From assembly GCA_948471205.1 (NCBI GenBank), contig CAOKRT010000003.1, positions 104,143 through 168,142 of the forward strand: a stretch of DNA of 64,000 nt, read 5' to 3'. The position numbers were made by a program, and so were the translations under genes. Positions 7,522-16,285 of the stretch are shown here, in pieces. How positions within the stretch are numbered: the stretch's first letter is position 1; every line of letters begins with the position of its first letter. Origin of the DNA: an uncultured Oscillospiraceae bacterium. Lineage in GTDB: Bacteria; Bacillota; Clostridia; Oscillospirales; Acutalibacteraceae. The notes under the pieces were generated by a model. That model was not told the DNA's origin, made no database searches, and was given only the letters and a program-made list of their open reading frames with translations.

Positions 7522-8352
7522 TTATTTTAAAATACTGTAAGGATTGGAATATAAATCCATTTCAGGATTAGCCGCAATGGGTTTTGCATTCTTTAAACAA
7601 GCACCTTTGATTAAAAAAACGGCAACTTCTTTTCCGATTTTTTCATAATTTCTGTTAAGAATTTTTGATGATACGGTTTTGTTGAACAGATTAATTAACG
7701 GTCCCATACAGAATGCTGTTATGATTGTGCCGATTCCTATATTGCGGATTTCCGAAAAATCACCACTGAACACTGCAGTCATTCCGCCGCTGATGATAAG
7801 TCCTATAAGAATAACGGTTACATCTGTAATAATTCTTACCCATTTATGCGGAAGTTTTGTTTTACGGCTAAGCATAAATCCCAGTGCATCGTAAGGGCCG
7901 ACACCGATATTCGCGGTGAAAAATAATGAACAGGCAAAACAAAGTGTTACAATTCCTGCAAGCAAAAGCGGAATCCTTACCGCCAATGTATAATTGTTCT
8001 GCACAAAAGGCTGGAATATACTTTGGAAGAATTCACATGCATAGCCGCAGCCAATCATATTGAATACGGTGCCGATTCCCACAAGACCTCTGTGGGCAAT
8101 CAGAATAACATATAAAAGAATAGCGGCATTAACAATAAGCTGGTACGTGCCAAAGCCTATTCCGAATGCAGAGGCTATATTCATATTCATGGAAGTGAAA
8201 GGATCAACACCAAATCCGGAAACGGAAAAAAGTGAAATACCCAAACCCATTATTATAATGCTTATGAAAGATATAATGACTCTTTTCGGCATATTGCCCT
8301 GTGAAAACATATCTTTTAAATAACCGATGATTTCTGTTTCAAGCTTTTTCAT
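7522..8352 (-). CDS. YczE/YitT-type integral membrane protein
   Basis: This 276-residue protein has about five hydrophobic helices. It shows the repeated signature of the YczE/YitT family: GLGISLFSVSGFGVDPFTSM in the first half and SLFFTANIGVGPYDALG in the second. The GxGxxP(F/Y) turns between helices are typical. The family's function is not settled; some members sit next to transport or antibiotic genes. It stands alone between two terminators. Start ATG at 8352. Confidence 0.7.
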   Translation of the reverse strand: MKKLETEIIGYLKDMFSQGNMPKRVIISFISIIIMGLGISLFSVSGFGVDPFTSMNMNIASAFGIGFGTYQLIVNAAILLYVILIAHRGLVGIGTVFNMIGCGYACEFFQSIFQPFVQNNYTLAVRIPLLLAGIVTLCFACSLFFTANIGVGPYDALGFMLSRKTKLPHKWVRIITDVTVILIGLIISGGMTAVFSGDFSEIRNIGIGTIITAFCMGPLINLFNKTVSSKILNRNYEKIGKEVAVFLIKGACLKNAKPIAANPEMDLYSNPYSILK

Positions 8353-8800
8353 GATTACCTCTGTAAATGACTATTTTGTTCTTTTGCTTTCATTATTATA
8401 TTACCGAAAATAATTAAATCAAGCAGATTTCAGCACTTTCTGTGTGCTGAACATAATATACAAAGAAAAGTTAAAACTTTTGTGAAATATTAACAAACAA
8501 AAAGATCTGTTTTTTAAAAATGAAAAAAGCTGCCGAGGGGACGACAGCTTTTTCCAAAGGGGTAAAAATTTATGTGAAAGCCAAAGGCTTTTCAACAAAG
8601 CAGTGTTTCGCTTTGTTGATTTAATTATATATCAGAATGCAGAAAAGTCAATATATTTGTGCAATATTCTGTTTTTTATCTATAAATAAACGCAATATAC
8701 TTGTCTATTTTGTTACTTATTAACAATAATTTGGCAAAAACAGACTGTTGTAAAATGAAAAACCGCCCAGCAGTATGCACGGCGGTTAAAATTATTTTCA
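8353..8800. other. 448-base intergenic region with three consecutive hairpins (8524-8619)
   Basis: No gene is seen. Three perfect inverted repeats follow each other: AAAAAGCTG/CAGCTTTTT (8524-8553), AAAGCC/GGCTTT (8577-8591) and TCAACAAAGC/GCTTTGTTGA (8592-8619). Between the first two lies CCAAAGGGGTAAAAATTT followed by ATGTGA, that is a Shine-Dalgarno-like stretch and a start codon directly followed by a stop. The first hairpin with its flanking T run could end transcription in either direction. A small structured RNA is possible; I could not match it to a known family. Confidence 0.45.
8759..8789 (-). terminator. Terminator of spoVT
   Basis: AACCGCC (8761-8767) pairs with GGCGGTT (8781-8787), and on the minus strand a TTTTTCATTTT stretch follows. 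It is 12 bases past the spoVT stop. Confidence 0.65.
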
Positions 8801-9337
8801 TTACTCCATCTGTTTACCTAAAAATGCGGCGGCAACCTGAACGAGTTTAATATCTGTTTCACTTGGCGGTTCATGGGATTCATCTTCAATCAGTGCTACT
8901 GCACCTGAAACATCCCCGCCGTATATAATCGGATAAACAACATTCGCTTTTCGGTTAAAGCCTTCTATGGCATTAATTGCCGGAACATCATTTGTTCTGA
9001 TATGAATTGCTCTGTTTTCCATGAGTTCTTCAACATTTTTTGTAATTCGTCTTTCCAGTATTTCACGTTTGCTTATGCCGGAAGCGGCAATAACATGATC
9101 GTTATCCATTATGGCAATCGGCAGTCCGCCGCTTTTGTGAAGTACTTCTGCATATTGGTTTGCAAAATTTGAAAGTTCGCCGATTGGTGAATACTTTTTA
9201 AAAATCACCTCTCCCTCAGCGTCCGTGAAAATTTCAAGCGGGTCTCCTTCTTTAATTCGAAAAGAACGCCTGATTTCTTTCGGAATCACAATTCTTCCCA
9301 AATCATCAATTCGTCTTACAATTCCTGTTGCTTTCAT
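8801..9337 (-). CDS. spoVT: Stage V sporulation protein T (AbrB-family regulator)
   Basis: At 178 residues this has the length of Bacillus SpoVT. Residues 1-50 form the swapped-hairpin AbrB/SpoVT DNA-binding domain (MKATGIVRRIDDLGRIVIPK, then REI/RRSFRIKEGDPLEIF). Residues 55-178 form the GAF-like C-terminal domain ending in VAAAFLGKQME. In Bacillus SpoVT modulates sigma-G-dependent genes in the forespore. A sigma-G-like promoter is visible upstream (9375-9403), so forespore expression fits. It is transcribed alone and has its own terminator. Confidence 0.92.
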   Translation of the reverse strand: MKATGIVRRIDDLGRIVIPKEIRRSFRIKEGDPLEIFTDAEGEVIFKKYSPIGELSNFANQYAEVLHKSGGLPIAIMDNDHVIAASGISKREILERRITKNVEELMENRAIHIRTNDVPAINAIEGFNRKANVVYPIIYGGDVSGAVALIEDESHEPPSETDIKLVQVAAAFLGKQME

Positions 9338-9374
9338 AATATAATTCTCCCTTAAAATGTAATTTTCTCTGTAA

Positions 9375-9403
9375 TATTTTGCACATAAACCGGAATTGTA
9401 TAC
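9375..9403 (-). promoter_or_regulatory. Sigma-G/sigma-F-like promoter of spoVT
   Basis: Read on the minus strand, GTATA (9403-9399) and CAAAATA (9381-9375) are separated by 17 bases. This matches the forespore sigma consensus GHATR-N17/18-CAHNNTA. It lies about 38 bases before the spoVT start codon, next to the ribosome site AAGGGAG. Confidence 0.6.
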
Positions 9404-9535
9404 GCAATAAAAGCTGTATTTTTTTGGAAATTTATTATTTTAATTTTTATATAATATTTGCAGATAATATTGATATTTTAAAACAATATGTGATAAGATT
9501 GTACACAAAGAATAGGAACGGAAAAGTGATACCTT

Positions 9536-10195
9536 ATGCGTTATATTTATGAAATGCACTGCCATACGGGCTGTACATCACAGTGCGGACGGGTAGAGCC
9601 TGAAGAAATTGTAAGATTATATAAAGAAAAAGGATACAGCGGAATTGTTGTTACAGACCATTACAGCCCGCTTACTTTTGTGCCGAACTGGTGTCCGCAA
9701 AAGCAGATTGATTTTTATCTTGAGGGTTACAGAAGAATGAAAGCTGCCGCCGGAAAGGATTTTACGGTTTTGCTTGGAATGGAACTTCGCCATTATGCCT
9801 CCGGAAATGATTATCTGATTTACGGAGTTACAGAGGATTTTCTTTACAATGCAGGGAATCTTATGATGTGCGGTGTTAAGAAAATAAGAAAATTCTGTGA
9901 TGAAAACGGATTTCTTCTTTATCAGGCGCATCCGTTTCGTCCGTATATTACCCGCGGCGGTTTAAAATATCTTGACGGCATAGAAGTTTATAACGGAAAA
10001 TGCTCTGAAAAAGAAAATGCAAAGGCTTTTGCATGGGCAAAGAAAAACGGCAGGCTTATGGTAAGCGGCTCGGATTTTCACACAGTTAAAAATCTTGCCA
10101 AGGGTGGCATAATAACTGAAAAAATTATACAATGTAATGATGATTTAGTACAAATCCTGAAAAACCAGGAATTTTCTATTGTAAAAAATAAATAG
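9536..10195 (+). CDS. PHP-domain metal-dependent phosphoesterase
   Basis: The 219-residue protein begins with the PHP metal motif (YEMHCHTGCTSQCG; HxH near residue 9), followed by GYSGIVVTDHYSP with a conserved DH. Later motifs include the LLGMELRH glutamate, the LLYQAHPFRP histidine and the terminal VSGSDFHT. PHP proteins hydrolyse phosphate esters such as histidinol phosphate or nucleotide ends; the substrate is not clear here. Start ATG at 9536; the upstream region holds a TTGATA/GATAAGAT-type promoter. Confidence 0.75.
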   Translation: MRYIYEMHCHTGCTSQCGRVEPEEIVRLYKEKGYSGIVVTDHYSPLTFVPNWCPQKQIDFYLEGYRRMKAAAGKDFTVLLGMELRHYASGNDYLIYGVTEDFLYNAGNLMMCGVKKIRKFCDENGFLLYQAHPFRPYITRGGLKYLDGIEVYNGKCSEKENAKAFAWAKKNGRLMVSGSDFHTVKNLAKGGIITEKIIQCNDDLVQILKNQEFSIVKNK

Positions 10196-10219
10196 TTAAT
10201 ATATAATTTTTAATCAATA

Positions 10220-10257
10220 AAACCGCAGGCAAAATCAATCATTTAAGATGCGGTTTC
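10220..10257 (+). terminator. Weak terminator after the PHP gene
   Basis: AAACCGCA and TGCGGTTT form an 8-bp stem with a long loop, followed by a short T-poor tail. It may be a weak terminator. Confidence 0.4.
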
Positions 10258-10301
10258 ATATATTAAGTATAAAAAAGTGATAAAATCGGAGATGATTTAT
10301 T

Positions 10302-11135
10302 TTGTATAAAATTGTAAAAAAAGACAGACTGAACGATTCTGTTACAAGAATGGTGATTGAAGCGCCGTTTGTTGCAAAAAAGGCAGAACCGGGTCAGTTT
10401 ATTATTCTTCGTGTTGATAAAAACGGAGAAAGAGTGCCGCTTACCATTGCGGATTTTGACAGGGAAGCAGAAACCGTAACAATTATTTTTCAGATTGTGG
10501 GTGCCGAAACTTCTCTTCTTAATCAGAAGGAAGAGGGCGATTATATAGAGGATTTTGTAGGTCCTCTCGGTAATGCCACAAAAACAGAGGGCTACAAAAA
10601 AGTTGCTGTTATCGGCGGCGGTGTAGGCTCAGCTATTGCATATCCTGTTGCCAAAAAGTTTTTCGGTATCGGCACAGAGGTTCATTCTGTAGTTGGATTC
10701 AGAAATAAAGATATTGTTATATTGGAAGATGAATTTAAGGCTGTTTCCGATAAATATGTGCTTGTTACGGATGACGGCTCTGCCGGAGATAAGGGATTTG
10801 TAACCGATGCGCTTAAAAAACTGATAGACAGCGGCGAGAAGTATGATCTTGTTATTGCAATCGGTCCGCTTCCTATGATGAAATTTGTATCGCTTCTTAC
10901 AAAGGAGTACGGTATTAAAACGGTTGTTTCAATGAATCCGATTATGGTGGACGGCACGGGAATGTGCGGCGGCTGCCGTTTAACGGTTGGCGGTGAAACA
11001 AAATTCGCCTGTGTTGATGGACCTGAATTTGACGGACACCTTGTTGATTTTGATGAAGCAATGGAGCGCAGCGGAATTTATAAAAGATTTGAAAGAGAAG
11101 CAAGCTGCAATCTTCTGAACAAGGAGGTTGAATGA
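10302..11135 (+). CDS. nfnA: NADH-dependent ferredoxin:NADP oxidoreductase, small subunit
   Basis: This 277-residue FAD/NAD-binding protein has a ferredoxin-reductase-like flavin domain (PGQFIILRVD, RVPLTIAD), a nucleotide domain with AVIGGGVGSAIAYPVAK, and a C-terminal [2Fe-2S] site of the DHOD-K/NfnA type (DGTGMCGGCRLTVGG..KFACVDGPEFDGH). With NfnB it couples NADH and reduced ferredoxin to NADP+ reduction by flavin bifurcation. The start is TTG at 10302 with GGAGA nine bases upstream. The stop overlaps the nfnB ATG by four bases. Confidence 0.85.
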   Translation: MYKIVKKDRLNDSVTRMVIEAPFVAKKAEPGQFIILRVDKNGERVPLTIADFDREAETVTIIFQIVGAETSLLNQKEEGDYIEDFVGPLGNATKTEGYKKVAVIGGGVGSAIAYPVAKKFFGIGTEVHSVVGFRNKDIVILEDEFKAVSDKYVLVTDDGSAGDKGFVTDALKKLIDSGEKYDLVIAIGPLPMMKFVSLLTKEYGIKTVVSMNPIMVDGTGMCGGCRLTVGGETKFACVDGPEFDGHLVDFDEAMERSGIYKRFEREASCNLLNKEVE

Positions 11136-12511
11136 TGGATATTACAAAAAGAAATCCTATGCCGAATCAGGATCCGCTTGTCAGAAATAAGAATTTTAAA
11201 GAGGTAGCTCTCGGTTATGATGCAGAAACCGCAGTTGCAGAGGCGAAACGCTGCCTTAACTGCAAAAATAAGCCCTGCGTAAGCGGTTGTCCCGTAAATA
11301 TTTATATTCCGGAATTTATTGCGTATGTTGCAGCCGGTGAATTTGAAAAAGCTTATGAAGTTATCAGCCGTACATCTGCGCTTCCTGCCGTATGCGGCAG
11401 AGTATGTCCGCAGGAAAAGCAGTGTGAGTCAAAGTGTGTCAGAGGCATTAAGGGTGAAGCAGTATCCATCGGCAGGCTGGAACGCTTTGTGGCCGATTAT
11501 CATAATGCCAATGCTGAAATCAGCAAATCAGATATTCAGAAAAACGGAAAAAAAGTTGCCGTTATCGGTTCAGGTCCCAGTTCACTTACGTGTGCGGGGG
11601 ATTTGGCAAAAAAGGGATACGATGTCACTGTTTTTGAAGCGCTTCATATTGCCGGCGGTGTTCTTGTTTACGGAATTCCGGAGTTCAGACTTCCAAAAGC
11701 AATTGTTGCCAGAGAGGTGGAAGGTCTGAAAGCAGCAGGCGTTGAATTTAAAACAAATGTTGTTGTAGGAAAAAGTATTTCCATTGATGATATTTTTAAT
11801 GATTTTGATTCGGTATTTATCGGTTCCGGTGCAGGATTGCCAAGATTTATGGGCATTGAGGGTGAAAACCTGAAAGGTGTTTATTCTGCAAATGAATTTC
11901 TTACAAGAATTAATCTTATGAAGGCTTATAAGGAAGACAGCAGAACACCTGTTCAGCGCGGCAAGCGTGTTGCTGTTGTGGGCGGCGGAAATGTTGCAAT
12001 GGATGCGGCACGTTCTGCGATCAGGCTCGGTGCGGATAAGGTGTATGTAATTTACCGCCGCTCGCTTGAAGAAATTCCTGCAAGGGCAGAAGAAGTTGAG
12101 CATGCGATAGAAGAAACCATTGAATTTAAAACACTTACAAACCCAATCAGAATTGTGGGTGATGAAGATAAGAATGTTTGCGGAATAGAATGCGTTAAAA
12201 TGGAACTTGGAGAGCCTGATGAATCAGGAAGAAGAAGACCGTCTGTTGTTAAAGGCAGTGAACATATCATTGATGTGGATTGTGTTATTATGGCAATCGG
12301 CACATCGCCAAATCCGCTCATTAAAGCAACAACCGCAGGGCTTGAAGTAAACAGCCGCGGCGGTATTGTTACAGATGAAACGGGCAAAACTTCCAGAGAA
12401 GGTGTGTTTGCCGGCGGAGATGCCGTTACGGGTGCGGCAACAGTCATTAAAGCTATGGGCGCAGGAAAAGCTGCAGCTATAGCAATTGATGAATATATTA
12501 AAAGTAAATAA
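11132..12511 (+). CDS. nfnB: NADH-dependent ferredoxin:NADP oxidoreductase, large subunit (GltD/NfnB family)
   Basis: The 459-residue protein carries an N-terminal Fe-S region (RCLNCKNKPCVSGCPV and ALPAVCGRVCPQEKQCESKC), then an FAD motif VAVIGSGPSSLTCAGDL and an NADP motif VAVVGGGNVAMDAARSA. It ends with the GVFAGGDAVTGAATV signature of GltD-like proteins. GltD of glutamate synthase is the homologous alternative, but the adjacent nfnA identifies it as NfnB. ATG at 11132 or 11135; the former overlaps the nfnA stop. A terminator follows at 12524. Confidence 0.85.
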   Translation: MMDITKRNPMPNQDPLVRNKNFKEVALGYDAETAVAEAKRCLNCKNKPCVSGCPVNIYIPEFIAYVAAGEFEKAYEVISRTSALPAVCGRVCPQEKQCESKCVRGIKGEAVSIGRLERFVADYHNANAEISKSDIQKNGKKVAVIGSGPSSLTCAGDLAKKGYDVTVFEALHIAGGVLVYGIPEFRLPKAIVAREVEGLKAAGVEFKTNVVVGKSISIDDIFNDFDSVFIGSGAGLPRFMGIEGENLKGVYSANEFLTRINLMKAYKEDSRTPVQRGKRVAVVGGGNVAMDAARSAIRLGADKVYVIYRRSLEEIPARAEEVEHAIEETIEFKTLTNPIRIVGDEDKNVCGIECVKMELGEPDESGRRRPSVVKGSEHIIDVDCVIMAIGTSPNPLIKATTAGLEVNSRGGIVTDETGKTSREGVFAGGDAVTGAATVIKAMGAGKAAAIAIDEYIKSK

Positions 12512-12523
12512 TACGAAACAGAA

Positions 12524-12553
12524 AAGAGCACGGGAAGTTACCGCGCTCTTTTT
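12524..12553 (+). terminator. Terminator of nfnAB
   Basis: AAGAGC-CGG and CCG-GCTCTT form the stem and TTTTTG follows. Confidence 0.75.
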
Positions 12554-12573
12554 GTATACTGTGAAATTTTATA

Positions 12574-13203
12574 TCAGTTTTCTGCGTTCATTATTTTATC
12601 TATGATTTCATCGTCAAATTTTCTGTTTTTAAAGTAATACGGTTTGTCTGCTTCTGTTATTTCGCGGATAACCTTGCATGGATTGCCTGCGGCGCATACA
12701 TTGTCCGGAATATCCTTTGTAACAACACTCCCCGCGCCGATAACAACATTGTTTCCGATTGTAATTCCGGGAAGAACCGTGCAGTTGCCGCCTATCCATA
12801 CATTATCGCCTATTGTAATCGGTATGCCGTATTCATAGCGTGAATTTCTGCTTTCGGGATGAATCGGATGTCCTGCTGTAAGCAGATAAACATGCGGGCC
12901 GAATAATACATTGCTTCCAATTGTAATTTTGGCCACATCCAGCATAACACAGCCTGTATTTGCATAAAAATTATCTCCGGTACTTATATGGCTGCCGTAT
13001 TCGCAGTGAAACGGGGGTTCAAAATATATTAATCCCGTGTGTCGGATTCCCATTTTATTTATCAGGCGCATACCGCGAAAGATGTTAAAGGGCATACATT
13101 TGTTGTATTTTTTTACTTTTATTTTCGTTTTAAGCTGCTGCAGGAAAACCGAATTGTCGGTAATATAAGCCATTTCGTGATCTCTTCGGTATTTGTTATT
13201 CAT
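12574..13203 (-). CDS. Maltose/galactoside O-acetyltransferase-like hexapeptide protein
   Basis: This 209-residue acetyl-CoA-dependent O-acetyltransferase has the left-handed beta-helix fold. Hexapeptide repeats are visible (ITIGDNVWIGGNCTVLPG, then ITIGNNVVIGAGSVVTKD), with the catalytic His in LLTAGHPIHPESR and the usual PCKVIREI end. It resembles LacA/Maa; the acceptor sugar is unknown. I chose the ATG at 13203 because AGGGGG lies eight bases upstream; an upstream in-frame ATG (13239) has no ribosome site. Confidence 0.85.
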   Translation of the reverse strand: MNNKYRRDHEMAYITDNSVFLQQLKTKIKVKKYNKCMPFNIFRGMRLINKMGIRHTGLIYFEPPFHCEYGSHISTGDNFYANTGCVMLDVAKITIGSNVLFGPHVYLLTAGHPIHPESRNSRYEYGIPITIGDNVWIGGNCTVLPGITIGNNVVIGAGSVVTKDIPDNVCAAGNPCKVIREITEADKPYYFKNRKFDDEIIDKIMNAEN

Positions 13204-13370
13204 ATATATTTCCCCCTGTTGATTCGATAATACAATCATACAGCAAAATGGAAAACAAGTCTATCAGAATGCCGCTTTTTATTTATCGTATTCGCTTTTA
13301 ATGAAAAGAAAGGTTTATTAATCCGGAAAAATTCATAATTAAATGGTTTATATTGCTTGTAATCATAAAA

Positions 13371-13395
13371 CAGCCGGAAACCATTATTCCGGCTG
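13371..13395 (-). terminator. Terminator of trxA
   Basis: CAGCCGGAA pairs with TTCCGGCTG around an ACCATTA loop, and the minus strand continues TTTTATG. It lies 8 bases after the trxA stop. Confidence 0.65.
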
Positions 13396-13403
13396 CGTTT
13401 CAT

Positions 13404-13715
13404 TTATAATGATTTTTCAAGCATTTTTACAAGTGCGTCCTTTTGCATAAAGCCGATTGAAGTATCTGCAAGCTTTCCGTCTTTAATAATTACAACTGTG
13501 GGAATGCTTGCGATGCCGAATTGGGCGGCAAGGGCACCTTCTTCATCCACATTTATTTTTCCTACCTTGATTTTTCCGCTATACTCTTTTTCAATTTCCT
13601 CTATAATCGGTGAAAGCATACGGCACGGACCGCACCATGAAGCCCAGAAATCAAGCAAAACTGGCTTATCTGATTGAACAACTTCTGCTTCAAAATTATT
13701 TTGGGTAATTTCCAT
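13404..13715 (-). CDS. trxA: Thioredoxin
   Basis: The 103-residue protein has the full thioredoxin fold with the active site FWASWCGPCRML near residues 28-38, the buried Asp in LLDFWA and the cis-Pro loop ASIPTVVI. It reduces cytoplasmic disulfides. It is a single gene with GGAGG before the ATG. No thioredoxin reductase lies nearby. Confidence 0.93.
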   Translation of the reverse strand: MEITQNNFEAEVVQSDKPVLLDFWASWCGPCRMLSPIIEEIEKEYSGKIKVGKINVDEEGALAAQFGIASIPTVVIIKDGKLADTSIGFMQKDALVKMLEKSL

Positions 13716-13842
13716 AATTTATCCTCCGTTAATTTTTTATATTATTATAACCAAAAAGTTGTGAAAAGAAAAGGGAAAATTGAAGTTTTCATTTATGCGG
13801 CTGTATATGTTATATTTATTAAAATTAACAATAAAAAACAGA

Positions 13843-13878
13843 AAATCCCTGCCGTTATAGTTTTATCGGCAGGGATTT
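13843..13878 (-). terminator. Terminator of the nad operon
   Basis: AAATCCCTGCCG and CGGCAGGGATTT form a 12-bp stem. On the minus strand TTTTCTGTTTTTT follows. It lies 18 bases past the ferredoxin stop. Confidence 0.8.
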
Positions 13879-13895
13879 ACACTATAAAATCGTGT

Positions 13896-14081
13896 TTAAA
13901 GTACAAGCGCTTTTTTGGGGCAGAACGTTGAACATTTTCCGCATTTTATGCACTTGTCATGGTTTATTTTGGGCGCATCAAAATCATTTTGTGTCAACGC
14001 TCCGACAGGGCAGATTTTAACTGCGGGGCATTTATGGTTTTGCGGGCAGTTTTCCAGAATAATTTTAAGCTTTTTTTCCAT
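13896..14081 (-). CDS. Small ferredoxin-like [4Fe-4S] protein at the end of the nad operon
   Basis: This 61-residue protein has a C-terminal CIKCGKCSTFCP cluster motif. An N-terminal part with CPQNHKCPAVKICPVGAL supplies the partner cysteines, so it may carry one or two clusters. It follows nadC by 45 bases on the same strand with no terminator between, so it is probably co-transcribed with nadABC. It might supply electrons or support the Fe-S enzyme NadA; this is inference. I chose the ATG at 14081 (AGGAG ten bases upstream) over a GTG at 14093. Confidence 0.75.
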   Translation of the reverse strand: MEKKLKIILENCPQNHKCPAVKICPVGALTQNDFDAPKINHDKCIKCGKCSTFCPKKALVL

Positions 14082-14126
14082 AGCTGTGCTCACTCCTCTT
14101 ATAAATGTATTATATGGGAATAAAAA

Positions 14127-14966
14127 TTATTCAATCGGTGCCAGGTTTTTAAGGCTTATATCCATTATCGGTGCAGAATGCGTTAATGCTCCGCAGGAAA
14201 CAAAATCAACGCCGATTTCGGCAATTTCCTTCAAACGTTCTTTTGTAACATTTCCGGAGCATTCGGTTTCAGCTCTTCCGTTAATCATTTCAACGGCCTT
14301 GCGCATGGTTTCGTTATCCATATTGTCAAGCATTATAATATCTGCGCCTGCCTCAAGTGCTTCTTTTACCTGTTCCAGATTTTCTGTTTCTATTTCAATT
14401 TTTCTTACAAACGGTGCATATGCCTTTGCCATTTGAACAGCTTTTGTAATGGAACCTGCGGCACCGATGTGATTGTCTTTAAGAAGCACGCCGTCCGAAA
14501 GATTATAACGGTGGTTTGTTGCTCCGCCCACTGTTACGGCATATTTTTCAAACGGACGCATATTCGGTGTTGTTTTTCTTGTGTCAAGCAAAACGGTTTT
14601 ATATCCGTTAAGCTCGTTCATATATTCTTTTGTAATGGTGGCAATTCCGCTCATGCGCTGCAGATAGTTAAGACCTGTTCTTTCACCTGAAAGGATAGCC
14701 TTTATATCACCGTAAATTATGCCGATAAGCTGACCTTTTTTTACAAAATCGCCGTCTTTGACATCTGTTTCAAAATGTGCTGTGCTGTCTAAAAGTTTAA
14801 ATGTGCGTTCAAAAATTCCAAGTCCGCAAATAATGCCGTCCTGCTTGCAGATTAAATCTGCTTTACCTTGCATATCATTCGGCATTACAGCGTTGGTGGA
14901 AACATCCTCGCTTGTAATATCTTCTTTTAAAGTGTTGAGAATATAATCGTCAACATTAATTTTCAT
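14127..14966 (-). CDS. nadC: Nicotinate-nucleotide pyrophosphorylase (carboxylating)
   Basis: NadC converts quinolinate and PRPP to nicotinate mononucleotide. Family motifs are visible: LKEDITSEDVST at the N terminus, GERTGLNYLQRMSGIAT, LDTRKTTPNMRPFEKYAV, GGATNHRYNLSDGVLLKDNHI, and EIETENLEQ...IMLDNMDNE. The ATG at 14966 places the family start correctly and overlaps the nadB stop by 11 bases; an in-frame ATG at 14984 is a possible alternative. Third gene of nadA-nadB-nadC. Confidence 0.93.
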   Translation of the reverse strand: MKINVDDYILNTLKEDITSEDVSTNAVMPNDMQGKADLICKQDGIICGLGIFERTFKLLDSTAHFETDVKDGDFVKKGQLIGIIYGDIKAILSGERTGLNYLQRMSGIATITKEYMNELNGYKTVLLDTRKTTPNMRPFEKYAVTVGGATNHRYNLSDGVLLKDNHIGAAGSITKAVQMAKAYAPFVRKIEIETENLEQVKEALEAGADIIMLDNMDNETMRKAVEMINGRAETECSGNVTKERLKEIAEIGVDFVSCGALTHSAPIMDISLKNLAPIE

Positions 14967-16281
14967 TGTTACACCATTTATCATAAAAAGCTTTGTCCTT
15001 CCTTTTTATTTCATTCATTATAAGCTGTTTGAATTCTTTTTCACGAATCGGTTTTTCAGGATATTTTGTTAAATCTATATAGGGGATATCCTTGTTTTTT
15101 ATATCGTGTGTTTCGGCAATTACATCTGCTGCACGCTTTGCGAACACAAGGCTTTCAAGCAGACTGTTTGAAGCCAGTCTGTTTTTTCCGTGTACGCCGT
15201 TGCATGCGGTTTCTCCCACAGCATAAAGATGCTGCATAGATGTTTTGCCGTTTATATCTGTTTTAACGCCGCCCATCATATAATGCTGACCGGGTGTAAC
15301 AGGCACTTTGTCTTTCGTGATATCATAGCCTTCTTCCATACAGGCCTCAAATATGTTTGGAAAACGTTTTTGCGCTTCCTCGCTTGTCATGCCCGGGAGG
15401 GTAATATAAACATGGTCTGTATTGAATTTTTCCATTTCATCGCATATGGCATTTGTAACGATATCCCGTGGTTGAAGCTCATCCGTAAATCTTTCGCCGT
15501 TTTCGTTAAGAAGAACTGCACCCTCGCCTCTTACGCTTTCGCTTATCAAAAAGCGTCTGCCGCTTTTCTTGCTGTACAATGTGGTGGGATGTATCTGAAT
15601 ATAATGCATATCCTGAAGCTCGATTTTGTGCTTTAATGCAAGGGCAAAAGCATCGCCTGTAATATGCGGAAAATTTGTGGAATTATTGAACAATCCGCCT
15701 AAACCGCCTGTTGCAAGAATAACATCATCACAAACAATGGTTCCCATTTCGCCGAATTCATCTTCACAGACAATACCGAAGCAAACATTATCCTTTTCAA
15801 TAATATCAATCATGGTTGTCTGTGTAACAAAAGTAATGTTTTTACGCTGCTGCGCAATGGAAAGCAGTGTGGCGGTTATTTCTTTTCCGGTTTCATCCTT
15901 ATGGTGAAGAATGCGGTTTTGCCGGTGGGCGCCTTCCCGTGTATAGTCAAATCCGCCTGCTGTATCCGTATCAAACTGAACACCAAGCTGCACAAGCGTG
16001 CTGATTACATCGGGTGAGGATTCAATCATTACTTTAACACTTTCGGGATTGTTTTCGTAATGACCTGCTTTCATTGTATCTTCAAAATAGCAGTCAAAAT
16101 CCTCAATGCTTTTTAAAACGCATACACCGCCTTGTGCAAGGAAAGAATCACATTCCTTTAACTGTTCTTTGGTTATAACAAGAATTTCTCTGCCCTCAGG
16201 CAGACATAATGCGGCAAAAAGCCCGGCAACGCCGCTGCCTACAATGGTTATGTCTGTTTTAATAACATTTTTGTTTTCCAT
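14956..16281 (-). CDS. nadB: L-aspartate oxidase
   Basis: NadB oxidises L-aspartate to iminoaspartate with FAD. At 441 residues it is shorter than the E. coli enzyme (540), lacking much of the C-terminal helical region, as in several Clostridia. The FAD motif ITIVGSGVAGLFAAL is at residues 9-23. Further motifs are ECDSFLAQGGVC, DDVILATGGLGGLF, the substrate loop SVRGEGAVLLNENGERF and the GETACNGVHGKNRLASNSLLE signature. Start ATG at 16281 with AAGG seven bases upstream; four bases separate it from the nadA stop. Confidence 0.93.
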   Translation of the reverse strand: MENKNVIKTDITIVGSGVAGLFAALCLPEGREILVITKEQLKECDSFLAQGGVCVLKSIEDFDCYFEDTMKAGHYENNPESVKVMIESSPDVISTLVQLGVQFDTDTAGGFDYTREGAHRQNRILHHKDETGKEITATLLSIAQQRKNITFVTQTTMIDIIEKDNVCFGIVCEDEFGEMGTIVCDDVILATGGLGGLFNNSTNFPHITGDAFALALKHKIELQDMHYIQIHPTTLYSKKSGRRFLISESVRGEGAVLLNENGERFTDELQPRDIVTNAICDEMEKFNTDHVYITLPGMTSEEAQKRFPNIFEACMEEGYDITKDKVPVTPGQHYMMGGVKTDINGKTSMQHLYAVGETACNGVHGKNRLASNSLLESLVFAKRAADVIAETHDIKNKDIPYIDLTKYPEKPIREKEFKQLIMNEIKRKDKAFYDKWCNNEN

Positions 16282-16285
16282 AATT

